Below the pieces are notes generated by a model that was given only the letters and a program-made list of their open reading frames with translations, did not search any database and was not told the origin of the DNA. Below are positions 20,004-29,153 of a DNA stretch of 64,000 nucleotides, piece after piece (the first letter of the stretch is position 1; each line of letters begins with the position of its first letter). Made by a program: the position numbers and the translations under genes. The DNA comes from Halopseudomonas phragmitis (GTDB lineage: Bacteria; Pseudomonadota; Gammaproteobacteria; Pseudomonadales; Pseudomonadaceae). Where the stretch lies: positions 3,971,154 to 4,035,153 of the forward strand of contig NZ_CP020100.1 of NCBI RefSeq assembly GCF_002056295.1, in the 5' to 3' direction.

Positions 20004-20821
20004 TAACGGGAATGATTGAGCCCTGACAGTTTCGGCAGCATCCAGCGCTCGAACAACCGCGGGAACAGCCGTGCCACCAGTCGCGCACGCCAGTCGACAT
20101 TGGACAGTACCAGCAGACGCTTGCGCTTGAGCGCACCATGGTAAATGTCGTCAGCCACATCGGTTGGCGAGGCGACCTTGAACGGCGTATTGATCACCTG
20201 CTGGCTGATCGAGCCATCGCCCACCAGGGCATTCTTGCGGATATCGGTGGCGGTGAACCCGGGGCTAACCAGCATGACATTGACCCCCTGCTCACGTACC
20301 TCCATACGCAATGTCTCGAACAACCCATGCAGGGCATGCTTGCTGGCATTGTAGGCGCTGCGATAGAGCAAAGGCGCAAAGCCGGACAGTGAGCTGAGCA
20401 CGATCACCTGGCCCTGACGCTCGATCAGACTGGCCAAAGCATACCGGGTGCAATGCAGAGCGCCGAAGTAATTGACCGCCATGACCCGGCGAAATACCGC
20501 CAGTTCGGTTTCGGCAAAGGCGCTGCGATGGGTGATGCCGGCGTTGTTGATCAGTACATCGATACCGCCGAAATGCTCGATCACCTGGCAGATGGCTTGC
20601 TCGCACTGGGCTTCGTCGGCAACATCACAGTGCAGCGCCAGCACTTCGGCGTTGAGCTTATCCATCAACTGTTGGCGGAAGGCAACCAGCGTCTCGTCCT
20701 GAATATCGAGAATCGCGATCCGCGCACCGGCATGGGCAAAACGCAATGCCAGTGCCCGGCCGATTCCAGCGCAACCACCGGTGATCACCACCACCTTGTT
20801 GTGAAAAACGCCAATCCCCAT
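20003..20821 (-). CDS. Short-chain dehydrogenase/reductase
   Basis: A 272-residue NAD(P)-dependent oxidoreductase of the classical SDR family. The cofactor motif TGGCAGIG is at residues 14-21, NNAG follows near 90, and the catalytic Ser and YxxxK are in VLSSLSGF and SAYNASKHALHG. The tail (GALKRKRLLVLSNVDWRARLVARLFPRLF) is basic and amphipathic and may touch the membrane, as in several lipid-acting SDRs. The substrate is unknown. pdxH lies upstream after about 70 bases. Confidence 0.88.
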   Translation of the reverse strand: MGIGVFHNKVVVITGGCAGIGRALALRFAHAGARIAILDIQDETLVAFRQQLMDKLNAEVLALHCDVADEAQCEQAICQVIEHFGGIDVLINNAGITHRSAFAETELAVFRRVMAVNYFGALHCTRYALASLIERQGQVIVLSSLSGFAPLLYRSAYNASKHALHGLFETLRMEVREQGVNVMLVSPGFTATDIRKNALVGDGSISQQVINTPFKVASPTDVADDIYHGALKRKRLLVLSNVDWRARLVARLFPRLFERWMLPKLSGLNHSR

Positions 20822-20893
20822 GCCGGTCTCCTGCTGTTTTTCAGCAGTATGGAAGCGGGGGTGGCGCGGTGCAAGGTTTGCCGTCAGCGCGAC

Positions 20894-21535
20894 TCAGGGC
20901 GCCAGCCGTTCACGCAGCCAGCCTCCATCGCTGCGGCGATAGACCAGCCGATCATGCAGCCGGCTTGGCCGGCCCTGCCAGAACTCGATCAGCTCGGGCA
21001 CCAGCCGATAGCCGCCCCAATGGGGCGGGCGCGGCGGGAGAGTATCGGCATACTGCTCCTGTAGCCCGGCAAGCTTTTGCTCCAGCACTTCACGATTGGC
21101 GATTACCTGGCTTTGCGGCGAGGCCCAGGCGCCCAGCCGGCTACCCAGCGGGCGGCTTTGGTAGTAAACATCGGACTCCTCGGCACTGATGCGCTCGACC
21201 CGCCCTTCGATCCGCGCCTGACGCTCCAGGTCATGCCACCAGAAGGTCATCGCCGCCTGCGGATGGGACTCCAGTTGCTGGCCCTTGGCACTCTGGTAAT
21301 TGGTGAAGAACACGAAGCCGCGCTCATCGAAATCTTTGAGCAACAGGGTGCGCAGGTGCGGCTGCCCCTGCTCATCAACGCTGGCCAACATCATCGCATT
21401 GGCTTCGGTACGCTCGACCTCGACAGCCTGGGAAAACCACTGGGCAAACAGGCGGAAAGGCTCGTCGGGGGCCTGGCTTTCCAGCAGGCCATCACGGGTA
21501 TATTCACGACGCAGGTCGGCAATGCTCGGTTTCAT
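20894..21535 (-). CDS. pdxH: Pyridoxamine 5'-phosphate oxidase
   Basis: A 213-residue FMN enzyme that oxidises pyridoxine or pyridoxamine 5'-phosphate to pyridoxal 5'-phosphate, the last step of vitamin B6 synthesis and salvage. It matches PdxH throughout: [43 protein letters not shown], the [19 protein letters not shown] segment and [20 protein letters not shown] near the C terminus. Length is that of the E. coli enzyme. No operon partner is evident. Confidence 0.95.
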   Translation of the reverse strand: MKPSIADLRREYTRDGLLESQAPDEPFRLFAQWFSQAVEVERTEANAMMLASVDEQGQPHLRTLLLKDFDERGFVFFTNYQSAKGQQLESHPQAAMTFWWHDLERQARIEGRVERISAEESDVYYQSRPLGSRLGAWASPQSQVIANREVLEQKLAGLQEQYADTLPPRPPHWGGYRLVPELIEFWQGRPSRLHDRLVYRRSDGGWLRERLAP

Positions 21536-21614
21536 GCAACAAGACTCCTGACAATTATCCGTTCATGCTAGCAGCACAGCCCAAGCCACTGCATTGATCC
21601 CGAGCAAGCCTCGC

Positions 21615-22787
21615 TCAGTCAAGCTGACGCAAACAGCGATACACCTCTCGGCTCAAGGCCAGCGCCCGCGGGTCCATCAGCACGTAAGGGCCCATGGTAT
21701 TGGTCACATAACCGAACCCGACCTGCGCCTGCGGATCACAGAACCCCAGGGCGCCACCGGCACCGGGGTGACCCCAGGCCTGCGGCCCCATGCCGAAACC
21801 ACCACCCTCATAATCTTGTTCGAGCATGACCCCCAAGCCAAACCGGGTCGGCGCCAGCAGCGTGCGGTCCATCCCCTGACTATGCTCCTGCGCCATCAAC
21901 CCGACCAGTTCACTGTCGAGCAGGTGCACGCCATCCAGACTGCCGCCGTGCGCCAGTACCTGCCAGAAGCGCGCCAGCGCGCGGGCATTGCCGGTACCGT
22001 TGGCAGAGAAGATCTCGGCCTGCTTCCACTCGCGGGTATTGGTGCTGGTCATCATGCTCGACGGGTTGCCAAAGGCCTTGGCGGCCAGACTGTCGGGCTG
22101 GCCCATGGCGGCAAACAGGGCCCGGGCATATTCATCGCCGTATTGATTGCGCAGTCGCGAGACATGGGCCACCCGGTCCAGCTCGGCATCCGGCACCCCA
22201 ACGAAGAAATCCATGCCCAATGCGGCGCAGACATGCTGATTGATATAGGCCCCGGGGCGCTGCCCGCTGACCCGACGCAAGGGTTCACCCAGCAGCCAGG
22301 CATAGCTGACCGGCGCGTAGCCATGGGCACTGCCGGGCGTCCACCAGGGCTCCTGCTGCTCAAGCGCAGCCACCATCGCCTGCCAGTCGAACAGTGCCTC
22401 CGGGGGCAACGGTTTGGCCACGGCGGACAGCGCCGAACGGTGGCCCAGCACCTGACGCAGCGTCACGGCCTGTTTACCAGCGACGGCAAACTCCGGCCAG
22501 ACCTCGGCCAGCGGGCTGTCCAGCCCGATGCGTCCGGCCTCGACCTGCTGCAACAGAGCAACCGCGCCCAGCGGCTTGGTGCAGGAAAACACATTGACCA
22601 GGGTGTCCTGTTCCCAGACCTGACGGTTGTCCTTGTCCATCACCCCCTGCCACAGATCCAGCACGGTTTCGTTGCCAACCGTTACGCACAGCGCCGCGCC
22701 GCGGGCCTGGGGGTCAGCCATCTGCTCGGCGAACAGCTCTCGAACGGAGGCAAAACGCGGATCGAAATAACCCTGGGGCATGGTCAT
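21615..22787 (-). CDS. Serine hydrolase of the class C beta-lactamase/esterase fold
   Basis: A 390-residue protein resembling EstB-type esterases. The nucleophile motif SxxK is SCTK in VNVFSCTKPLGA (near residue 68-71). The Tyr motif is probably YAPVSYAW, and the third motif is HPGAGG in WGHPGAGGALGF, replacing the KTG of true beta-lactamases. No signal peptide is seen, so it is probably cytosolic. Such proteins usually hydrolyse short esters or D-amino acid peptides. ATG at 22781 is an alternative start. Confidence 0.85.
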   Translation of the reverse strand: MTMPQGYFDPRFASVRELFAEQMADPQARGAALCVTVGNETVLDLWQGVMDKDNRQVWEQDTLVNVFSCTKPLGAVALLQQVEAGRIGLDSPLAEVWPEFAVAGKQAVTLRQVLGHRSALSAVAKPLPPEALFDWQAMVAALEQQEPWWTPGSAHGYAPVSYAWLLGEPLRRVSGQRPGAYINQHVCAALGMDFFVGVPDAELDRVAHVSRLRNQYGDEYARALFAAMGQPDSLAAKAFGNPSSMMTSTNTREWKQAEIFSANGTGNARALARFWQVLAHGGSLDGVHLLDSELVGLMAQEHSQGMDRTLLAPTRFGLGVMLEQDYEGGGFGMGPQAWGHPGAGGALGFCDPQAQVGFGYVTNTMGPYVLMDPRALALSREVYRCLRQLD

Positions 22788-22886
22788 ACAGCTTCCTTTA
22801 TCGATTGTTTTCCAGCCAGAGATAAGACGGCATAAGGTAGCAGCTCTGCAACGTCACTCAACAGGCTGAATACCTGTATATGCTGC

Positions 22887-25019
22887 TCACTCGATCTCGC
22901 GGCGAAACGGCGGCAGTGCATTGAGAATCGCCTTGCCATAGCGCTGGGTCACCAGCCGCCTATCCAGCAGGGTGATCACGCCGCGATCCTGCTCGGTACG
23001 CAGCAGCCGGCCACAGGCCTGCACCAGGCGCAGACAAGCATCAGGCACGGCGATCTCCATGAACGGGTTGCCGCCATTGCGCTCGATCCACTCGCTGAGC
23101 GCGGCCTCGACCGGATCATCCGGCACCGCAAAGGGAATCTTGGCGATCACCACATGTTCGCAGTAGCGCCCCGGCAGATCGACCCCTTCGGCAAAACTGG
23201 CCAGGCCGAAGATGACGCTTGGCTCGTCCTTGTCGACCCGGGCCCGATGCTGACGGATCAGTTCCTGCTTGGACAGATCGCCCTGGACCAGTACCCGGGG
23301 CCGGAACTCGGCAGGCAAACCGGCGAATACCTCGAGCATCTGCCGCCGCGAGGAGAACAGCACCAGGCTGCCCAGGGCGTCCTCGAGCATGACCGGCAAC
23401 TCACGGATGATCGCCGCAGAGTGCCCACTATTGTCCCGCGGGTCAGCGCCGATATCCGGAATCCGCAACACCCCGCAGTCGGCATGCCGGAACGGGCTCG
23501 GCGCCAGGGTGCAGACCGCACTTTTCGGCAGCCCGGCACGGTGGCTGAAGCGATCGAACTTGCCCAGCGCGGTAATCGTGGCCGAGGTCACCAGCGCAGC
23601 AAAGGCGCTATGCCACAGGTATTGACGCAGAGTGTCGGCAGCCAGAATCGGGCTGACGTGCACTTCAATATCATTGGTCTCAGTCAGGGTCAGCCAGCGC
23701 GCGGTCGGCGGCTTGCCTTCAGGATCGACCAGCGCGAACTGGGTCCACAACGTCCAGTTGCCCTCGGCCCGCGCCAGCAGCGCACCAAACAGCGGATACC
23801 ACTCCTCGGCCTGGGTCTGATGCACCCCGACTGTCTCGCCATCCATGGCTTCCTTGAGAATATCCACCAGCCGTTGCAGCAGATCGGTCAGTCGGCCGAA
23901 ACCGGCCTTCAGCTCGCCGGCCAGTTCGCGCAGATGCTCCGGCACCTCACCGTGCTCAAAACGGTGCTGCGGACGAATCTGCCCGGAAAAGTCTTCGGCA
24001 CTGGCAAAGTCCGCCACCTCGGTCAGTGCCTGCTGCATGAATTGTTGATGCGGGCGCAGATCCTTGGCCTGGGCCGGCACCTGCTCCAGCAGACGGCCAA
24101 AGTCGCCCGGCAACGGATGCTGGGCCAGCAGTTTGGTCAGGTTCTTGTCCAGTTGATCGAGCCAGTCGGCGGTAGCCGCCAGCCGGGTATGATGAGCGAA
24201 GTGAGCGATCGCCTTGTCCGGCAGATGGTGGCCTTCATCGAAGATATACAGGCAGTCACGCGGATCAGGCAGGATGGCACCACCACCCAGCGCCAGGTCG
24301 GCGAGCACCAGATCGTGGTTGGTAACGATCACATCGACCTTCTGCACGCCCTCGCGGGCCTTGTAGAACACGCACTGATTGAAGTGCCCGCAGCGGCGGT
24401 TGGTGCACTGGATATGATCAGTGGTCAGCCTGGCCCAGTCCTGATCCTCCAGGGCCTCTGGCCAGGAGTCGCGCTCGCCATCCCATTTGTTGCTGGCCAG
24501 GGCCTCGACCATGCGGGTGTAGAGCTTGAACCCGGCCTCATCGATCTCGATATTGAAACCTTCCTCAGCAAACCCCTGCTGCCGGCTGGCCAGCGCCTGG
24601 TTGTCCTGCAACAGGTGATCGAGCTTGGACAGACAGACATAGCGGCCGCGCCCCTTGGCCAGGGAAAAACGGAAATCCAGCCCGGCATTGCGCTGAATAT
24701 CGGGCAGATCCTTGAGCACGATCTGCTCCTGCAACGCCACAGTAGCGGTAGAAATCACCAGCGGCTTGCCCAGATGCCTGGCAATCGGAATACCGGCCAG
24801 ACAATAGGCCACGGTCTTGCCGGTTCCAGTGCCTGCCTCGACCACCGCAACTGCTGCCTCGCCGGCCCGGTGACCCTCTTCGTCCAGCTCAACCCCGCCA
24901 AACAGCTTGGCCACCTCGGCAATCATCACCCGCTGGCCGTAACGCGGCTTCAGCGACTTGTTTTCCAGGAAGGTGCGATAGGCCGTCTGGATCTGGCCTT
25001 TGAGATCATCGTTCAGCAT
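22887..25019 (-). CDS. dinG: ATP-dependent DNA helicase DinG
   Basis: A 710-residue XPD-like 5'-3' helicase that unwinds R-loops and forked DNA. Walker A is VEAGTGTGKT, and the iron-sulfur cluster cysteines appear around CTNRRCGHFNQC near residue 205. The DEAH-type box is FDEGHHLPD, and the C-terminal helicase motifs include ASFAEGVDLPG and QACGRLLRTEQDRG. The frame extends to 25052, but ATG at 25019 gives the expected DinG N terminus MLNDDLKGQIQTAYRTF. In E. coli dinG is LexA-controlled; I found no convincing SOS box here. Confidence 0.94.
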   Translation of the reverse strand: MLNDDLKGQIQTAYRTFLENKSLKPRYGQRVMIAEVAKLFGGVELDEEGHRAGEAAVAVVEAGTGTGKTVAYCLAGIPIARHLGKPLVISTATVALQEQIVLKDLPDIQRNAGLDFRFSLAKGRGRYVCLSKLDHLLQDNQALASRQQGFAEEGFNIEIDEAGFKLYTRMVEALASNKWDGERDSWPEALEDQDWARLTTDHIQCTNRRCGHFNQCVFYKAREGVQKVDVIVTNHDLVLADLALGGGAILPDPRDCLYIFDEGHHLPDKAIAHFAHHTRLAATADWLDQLDKNLTKLLAQHPLPGDFGRLLEQVPAQAKDLRPHQQFMQQALTEVADFASAEDFSGQIRPQHRFEHGEVPEHLRELAGELKAGFGRLTDLLQRLVDILKEAMDGETVGVHQTQAEEWYPLFGALLARAEGNWTLWTQFALVDPEGKPPTARWLTLTETNDIEVHVSPILAADTLRQYLWHSAFAALVTSATITALGKFDRFSHRAGLPKSAVCTLAPSPFRHADCGVLRIPDIGADPRDNSGHSAAIIRELPVMLEDALGSLVLFSSRRQMLEVFAGLPAEFRPRVLVQGDLSKQELIRQHRARVDKDEPSVIFGLASFAEGVDLPGRYCEHVVIAKIPFAVPDDPVEAALSEWIERNGGNPFMEIAVPDACLRLVQACGRLLRTEQDRGVITLLDRRLVTQRYGKAILNALPPFRREIE

Positions 25020-25138
25020 GCGGGCTCCGAAGTGCAGCGCCGATGATAACATGGCCGGCCAGCGGTACGCGGCTCTGAACCTGCGCGACCAGCGTGCTTG
25101 TGCTAACCTGCCGACTTCATGCCCATAGCAACGCAGCG

Positions 25139-25621
25139 ATGACCACTCCCACTACTACCCTGCTGTCGATCCTCGATCACTACCGTCCGGAACGCCTGCT
25201 GTGCGTCAGCGCCGAGCCGGTGCCGGCAGCGCTGGCCTATTGCGAGCAGCATGACGACTGCCAGCGCATCGACACCAGCGAAGTCCCGTTATCGGCCGAA
25301 CTGCTCAACTGCCGCTACGATCTGGCGATCATTGCCGACCAACTCGAACGCCTGGACAAACGCCAGGGCATCGAACTGCTGGCCGGACTGCGCAACCTGT
25401 CGGTCAGCCGTTTGGCGGTACTGGTCGACATGCAGGCGGCCAGCGCCTGGCAGGACACCGACTTCTTTGGCCTGGCCCTGCAACGTCAGGCCCGCTTCGA
25501 GCAGGACGGGCGCAGCCTGACACTGTTCACCTATGATTTGGCCGAATACAAACCGGCCCCCGACTGGCTGAACTCGAAATACTGGGCCAATCCGCAGAAC
25601 TTCGGCAAGTATTGGTGGTAA
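25139..25621 (+). CDS. DUF6231-like protein of unknown function
   Basis: A 160-residue soluble protein, probably of the DUF6231 family of pseudomonads. It looks like a small Rossmann-like fold without catalytic motifs ([27 protein letters not shown]) and ends in an aromatic tail [19 protein letters not shown] at 25139 was chosen over the upstream frame start at 25094. Its TAA overlaps the ATG of the YchJ-like gene (TAATG), so the two are translationally coupled. Confidence 0.7.
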   Translation: MTTPTTTLLSILDHYRPERLLCVSAEPVPAALAYCEQHDDCQRIDTSEVPLSAELLNCRYDLAIIADQLERLDKRQGIELLAGLRNLSVSRLAVLVDMQAASAWQDTDFFGLALQRQARFEQDGRSLTLFTYDLAEYKPAPDWLNSKYWANPQNFGKYWW

Positions 25622-26085
25622 TGATGCCCGACAGCCAACTCTGCCCCTGCGGCAGCCAGCAAAGCTATGCCGAGTGCTGTCAAAGCTGGCATCAGGGCCT
25701 GCCGGCGCCCAGCGCCGAAAAGCTTATGCGTTCGCGCTACTGCGCCTATGTGCTGGGGCTGATCGATTATCTGGTGGCCACCACCCTGCCCGCCCAACAG
25801 GCTTTTCTGGCCCGCGAGGCCATGAGTCAATGGAGTCGGGACAGCCAGTGGCTGGGGCTGGAGGTCGAACAGGTGGTAGCTGGCGATGCCCGCGGACAGG
25901 TAACCTTCATCGCGTACTGGGCCGACCCTGACGGCAGCCGCCACAGTCACCGTGAATGCTCGGATTTCGTCAACAAGGCCGGACACTGGTACTTCATCGA
26001 CCCCAATCACCCGATCAAGGCCGGACGCAACGAACCTTGCCCCTGCGGGTCTGGGCGCAAGTTCAAACAGTGCTGCTGCGTCTAA
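25621..26085 (+). CDS. YchJ-like SEC-C zinc-binding protein
   Basis: A 154-residue protein of the YchJ family. It has a cysteine cluster at the N terminus ([13 protein letters not shown]), a central NTF2-like domain ([20 protein letters not shown]), and a C-terminal SEC-C motif ([16 protein letters not shown]) that binds zinc as in the SecA tail. Function is unknown; the SEC-C motif suggests ribosome or protein contact. The ATG overlaps the previous stop; a second ATG follows at 25624. A palindromic repeat starts 2 bases after the stop. Confidence 0.88.
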   Translation: MMPDSQLCPCGSQQSYAECCQSWHQGLPAPSAEKLMRSRYCAYVLGLIDYLVATTLPAQQAFLAREAMSQWSRDSQWLGLEVEQVVAGDARGQVTFIAYWADPDGSRHSHRECSDFVNKAGHWYFIDPNHPIKAGRNEPCPCGSGRKFKQCCCV

Positions 26086-26086
26086 A

Positions 26087-26172
26087 GGAATACTGATTAA
26101 ATCAATTCCAGTGCAGGCCCAATTGTCGCTGACCGGGCTACTGAGCTTATGTGCAATTAATCAGTATTTCCC
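26087..26172. repeat. MITE-like element, short copy
   Basis: An 86-bp element bounded by GGAATACTGATTAA and TTAATCAGTATTTCCC, with an inner segment GGCCCAATTGTCGCTGACC shared with the copy at 1767-2019. It fills the gap between convergent YchJ and the unknown gene at 26183. Confidence 0.7.
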
Positions 26173-26182
26173 AAAGAAACCA

Positions 26183-26710
26183 TCAATCCTTCAATTTCAA
26201 GTGGCTGGTATCCGGTGCGGGTGGCGGCTCGGGCTTCTGCATTTCGCCCATATCACTGCCCACCGGCGCCAGACTCAGGGCCGACAGGTCCAGCGGCAAG
26301 GGTGTGTGCGAGCTGTATTCGTCCTGCAGATCCGCGCCCAGTGGGGCAATACCAAAATCCGGGGCCTCGACATCACGAAAAGCGGCCATGAACTCATCAC
26401 GCGGAGCCAGGCCGCGGCTTATCGGCTGCTCAGGCTGAATTTGTGGCTGTGGCGCGGATTCGCTGACCGATGGCGCCACATCCAGTGGCGGCTCAACCTG
26501 GCACAGGGCGCCAGCCCGTTCAATTGCCTGCTGATACTTCTGCGCGGCAGCCGCATCCAGCCCTTGCTTGATGACAATCCGGCGACCGGAAAACAGCACA
26601 TCCAGTTGCGCCTCACCCACCTGAAACAGTTGACCAATTCGCTGGCGCGCCTCGACCGGAGACACCCCGGGACTGAGCCGGCCCTGAAAAATGATCTGAA
26701 ATTGCGACAT
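26183..26710 (-). CDS. Hypothetical protein
   Basis: A 175-residue protein whose first 75 residues look like a compact domain (MSQFQIIFQGRLSPGVSPVE, VLFSGRRIVIKQGLD, AQKYQQAIERAGALCQ) seen in pseudomonad proteins with variable tails. The rest is Pro/Ala-rich and probably disordered. There is no membrane segment. The start at 26710 follows GGAG at 7-base spacing, better than the frame opening at 26728. Function is not recognised. Confidence 0.7.
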   Translation of the reverse strand: MSQFQIIFQGRLSPGVSPVEARQRIGQLFQVGEAQLDVLFSGRRIVIKQGLDAAAAQKYQQAIERAGALCQVEPPLDVAPSVSESAPQPQIQPEQPISRGLAPRDEFMAAFRDVEAPDFGIAPLGADLQDEYSSHTPLPLDLSALSLAPVGSDMGEMQKPEPPPAPDTSHLKLKD

Positions 26711-26807
26711 GATGTCACTCCGTTTCAATCAATTAGGGTTAGTATGGACATCCAACGACTGCACTACAACTTTCACTACAGCAGTCGCCATGGACCGGGA
26801 GAATGAT

Positions 26808-27281
26808 ATGCAACGCCGCGTCGTCCTTCCCATGATGGCCGCATGGGCCCTGCTTGTACTTCAGGGTTGCGCCAGCCTGGGTAGCAGCTACGAGAAGCCG
26901 GATGTGCGTCTGGCCAATGTGGAAATGCTCAGAGCCAATCTGTGGGAGCAGACCTTTCGGTTACAATTGCGGGTGGATAATCCCAGTAGCCGGCGCCTGC
27001 CAATACGCGGCATGCGCTATCAGGTCTACCTCAACGATGTACGCCTGGCTACCGGTGTCAGTGACAATCACTTCACCGTACCGGCCTACGGTTCGGAACA
27101 TTTCGATCTGACCGTACGTTCGAACCTGTGGCGACACCTGGGCGACCTGACCAAGCTGGTCGATGGACGTCAGCCGATTCGCTACCGGATCGAAGGGCAT
27201 ATCCGCACCGGCCTGCTATTTGGCTCAACCATCAATCTGTACGAAGACGGGGTGCTGGACCCTGCCCAACTGAGTTTTTGA
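26808..27281 (+). CDS. LEA type 2 (WHy domain) lipoprotein
   Basis: A 157-residue protein with a lipoprotein signal peptide (lipobox VLQGC, Cys21). The mature part is a WHy/LEA14 domain: NVEMLRANLWEQTFRLQLRVDNPS, LPIRGMRYQVYLND, then a FTVPAYGSEHFDLTV strand. These domains occur in stress-related periplasmic lipoproteins; partners are unknown. ATG at 26808 follows the CCGGGAGA site. The DUF2489 gene follows after 4 bases, so the two form an operon. Confidence 0.83.
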   Translation: MQRRVVLPMMAAWALLVLQGCASLGSSYEKPDVRLANVEMLRANLWEQTFRLQLRVDNPSSRRLPIRGMRYQVYLNDVRLATGVSDNHFTVPAYGSEHFDLTVRSNLWRHLGDLTKLVDGRQPIRYRIEGHIRTGLLFGSTINLYEDGVLDPAQLSF

Positions 27282-27285
27282 AGAT

Positions 27286-27723
27286 ATGTCGATGGGGTAT
27301 TGGCTGGCCCTGGCGGGGCTGGTTATCGTAGTAGCGCTGGCGGTCTACGCCGGCTATCTGTGGCGCCAGGTCTGGCAACGGCAGCAACAGCGCGCCAGAC
27401 TGGATCAGGAGCGTGACCAGCGTCTGGCTACAGACATCCGCTTTATTGCCGAAAGCATGGCCAACGATCAGGCGCCGATGATCGAAGGCTGCATCCGGAT
27501 CAAGGTCCTGCTGGACAACTATCACGGCCCACGACGCCCCGAACTGGATGTGGAAGTATTCGAACTGGTCTACGACGCCACCGCCCACATCCCCACCCAT
27601 CAGGCCTGGAAAGATCTGAGCCGGGCCGAGCGCCAACTGCACCAGCGCCATATGGACCATCTGGAGCAGCAATATGGCGCTCGCGTCGCGCTGGCAGTGA
27701 AGCAGTTGAGCCAGGGCCTCTAG
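27286..27723 (+). CDS. DUF2489 domain protein
   Basis: A 145-residue protein with one N-terminal membrane helix (about residues 5-26) followed by a helical, cytosolic domain with the DUF2489 pattern (DIRFIAESMANDQAPMIEGCIRIKVLLD, then FELVYDAT). Function is unknown. It lies 4 bases after the lipoprotein gene, in the same direction, and is followed by a bidirectional terminator shared with the convergent SDR. Confidence 0.82.
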   Translation: MSMGYWLALAGLVIVVALAVYAGYLWRQVWQRQQQRARLDQERDQRLATDIRFIAESMANDQAPMIEGCIRIKVLLDNYHGPRRPELDVEVFELVYDATAHIPTHQAWKDLSRAERQLHQRHMDHLEQQYGARVALAVKQLSQGL

Positions 27724-27738
27724 CCCTTAGCGAGCGAG

Positions 27739-27763
27739 GGCCCTGCTTCTAAAGCGCAGGGCC
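27739..27763. terminator. Bidirectional intrinsic terminator
   Basis: The hairpin GGCCCTGC and GCAGGGCC with a 9-base loop lies between convergent genes DUF2489 and SDR. Confidence 0.65.
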
Positions 27764-27789
27764 GACGCGCAGCAAACCGTGACCGGCTA

Positions 27790-28572
27790 TCAGACGACCG
27801 AGTTCCCACCATCCACCGCAATCGCCTGACCACTGACGTGACGTGAGGCTTCCGAAGCCAGGAACACCGCGGGCCCCTTGATGTCGTCTTCACCGCCAAT
27901 ACGTCCCAGCGGAGTGCCCTGCTTGATCATCTCACTGACCTTGTCCAGCCCCTTGGCCAGCTTGGTCGGGAAATAACCAGGGCAAATGGCGTTGACATTG
28001 ATGTTGTAGGGTCCCCACTCGCCAGCCAGCGCCCGGGTCAGATTGATCGCCGCCGCCTTGCTGGTGTTGTAGGCCACTGTATGAACGCCGCTGTTCGGGC
28101 GATTACCCTTGAATCCAGCGATCGAGGCAATATTGATGATTTTGCCCGACTGACGCGGGATCATGAACCGGCGCGCGACTTCCTGTGCCATCAAGAAGCA
28201 CACATCGACATTCAGGGTCATGACCTTCTGCCAGCCGTCATAGCTGTGCTCAACCGCCGGCTGGCCCCAGGTGGTACCGGCATTGTTGACCAGAATGTCG
28301 ATGGTACCAAACCGGGCCTCCACCGCATCGACCAGGGTCTGGACCGGATTAGTGTCCAGCTTGCCCAGGTCACAGGCGATACCGGCAGCCTCGATACCCT
28401 TGGCATTGAGCTCGGCAACCACACTCTCGACCTCGGCACCGTTGCGCGCACTGATAAACACTTTGGCACCCTGCTCGCCAAACGCTTCGGCCATCTGCAG
28501 ACCCAGGCCCTTGGTACCACCGGTGATCAACGCGACCTTGCCGGTCAGATCGAACAATTGCTTGACGTTCAT
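27790..28572 (-). CDS. Short-chain dehydrogenase/reductase (FabG-like)
   Basis: A 260-residue NAD(P)-dependent SDR. The cofactor motif is TGGTKGLG near residues 18-25, NNAGTTWG lies near 95, and the catalytic Tyr-Lys is in VAYNTSKAAAINLTRALA. The C-terminal ICPGYFPT and FLASEASRHVSGQAIAVDGG are standard for acetoacetyl-CoA or 3-oxoacyl reductase relatives. The substrate cannot be read; gluconate- or acyl-type reductases are equally possible. Confidence 0.88.
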   Translation of the reverse strand: MNVKQLFDLTGKVALITGGTKGLGLQMAEAFGEQGAKVFISARNGAEVESVVAELNAKGIEAAGIACDLGKLDTNPVQTLVDAVEARFGTIDILVNNAGTTWGQPAVEHSYDGWQKVMTLNVDVCFLMAQEVARRFMIPRQSGKIINIASIAGFKGNRPNSGVHTVAYNTSKAAAINLTRALAGEWGPYNINVNAICPGYFPTKLAKGLDKVSEMIKQGTPLGRIGGEDDIKGPAVFLASEASRHVSGQAIAVDGGNSVV

Positions 28573-28717
28573 GGCTATCCTCTTGTGTCTGGTGATGGTG
28601 ACTGTGCCTGCATCATAGCCAGTGCTCGGCAGCAGACCGACTATCAGTCATCCGGGTGATGGGCCAACCCCGTTCGGTGTTATCATGCCGGCCCGATTCG
28701 CCACTCATGGACCAGCC

Positions 28718-29149
28718 ATGGCCGAGCATGACTTTCGCCGCAGCGTACTCAACCCATCGCACACCCTGATCGAGTGCCGCACCCTGGCGCCGGGCCTGTA
28801 TCAGGTCACCGGTCAAGGCGGTGGCGTGCAACCGGGCGACCGGCTGATTTGTACGGTTAAAGGTAGCCGAGACCTGCCGCTGCCACTGCAGGTCGACAAG
28901 ATCCGCTACCTGATCAACCCACCCGGGCAGTGGACCGCAACGGCCAAGGGCCCGGATCTGCGCAATCAAATGGTGCTGGGCTGGTCGATCCAGTGCGACG
29001 AATGCGGCCGCGAACAGGCCTTCGAATTCCTCGCCGCCGAGCAAGATGGCCTGGAACAGCGCACCGCCAAAGCGGTACAGCGGATTGCCGAACTGGGCTG
29101 GCGGCCACGGGGCGACAACCACCTGTGCCCCAAGTGCGTTAGCAAGTAA
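28718..29149 (+). CDS. Hypothetical protein with C-terminal Cys pairs
   Basis: A 143-residue soluble protein. Two CxxC pairs (CDECG near residue 93 and CPKC near 139) probably hold one zinc ion. The N-terminal half is beta-rich (TLIECRTLAPGLYQVTGQGG, then DRLICTVKG). ATG at 28718 was chosen; an in-frame ATG at 28685 would add 11 residues. It is convergent with dinB, the stops being 4 bases apart. Function is not recognised. Confidence 0.65.
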   Translation: MAEHDFRRSVLNPSHTLIECRTLAPGLYQVTGQGGGVQPGDRLICTVKGSRDLPLPLQVDKIRYLINPPGQWTATAKGPDLRNQMVLGWSIQCDECGREQAFEFLAAEQDGLEQRTAKAVQRIAELGWRPRGDNHLCPKCVSK

Positions 29150-29153
29150 TCCC

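Noticed and set aside
21594..22835. Long plus-strand frame opposite the serine hydrolase (413 codons)
   Set aside because: Shadow frame in GC-rich DNA. The minus-strand gene has the SxxK and HxGG motifs and family length.
23154..25046. Very long plus-strand frame opposite dinG (630 codons)
   Set aside because: It mirrors the GC-rich third positions of dinG, is rich in Gln, Arg, Gly and Leu without domain pattern, and has no ribosome site. dinG carries all helicase motifs.
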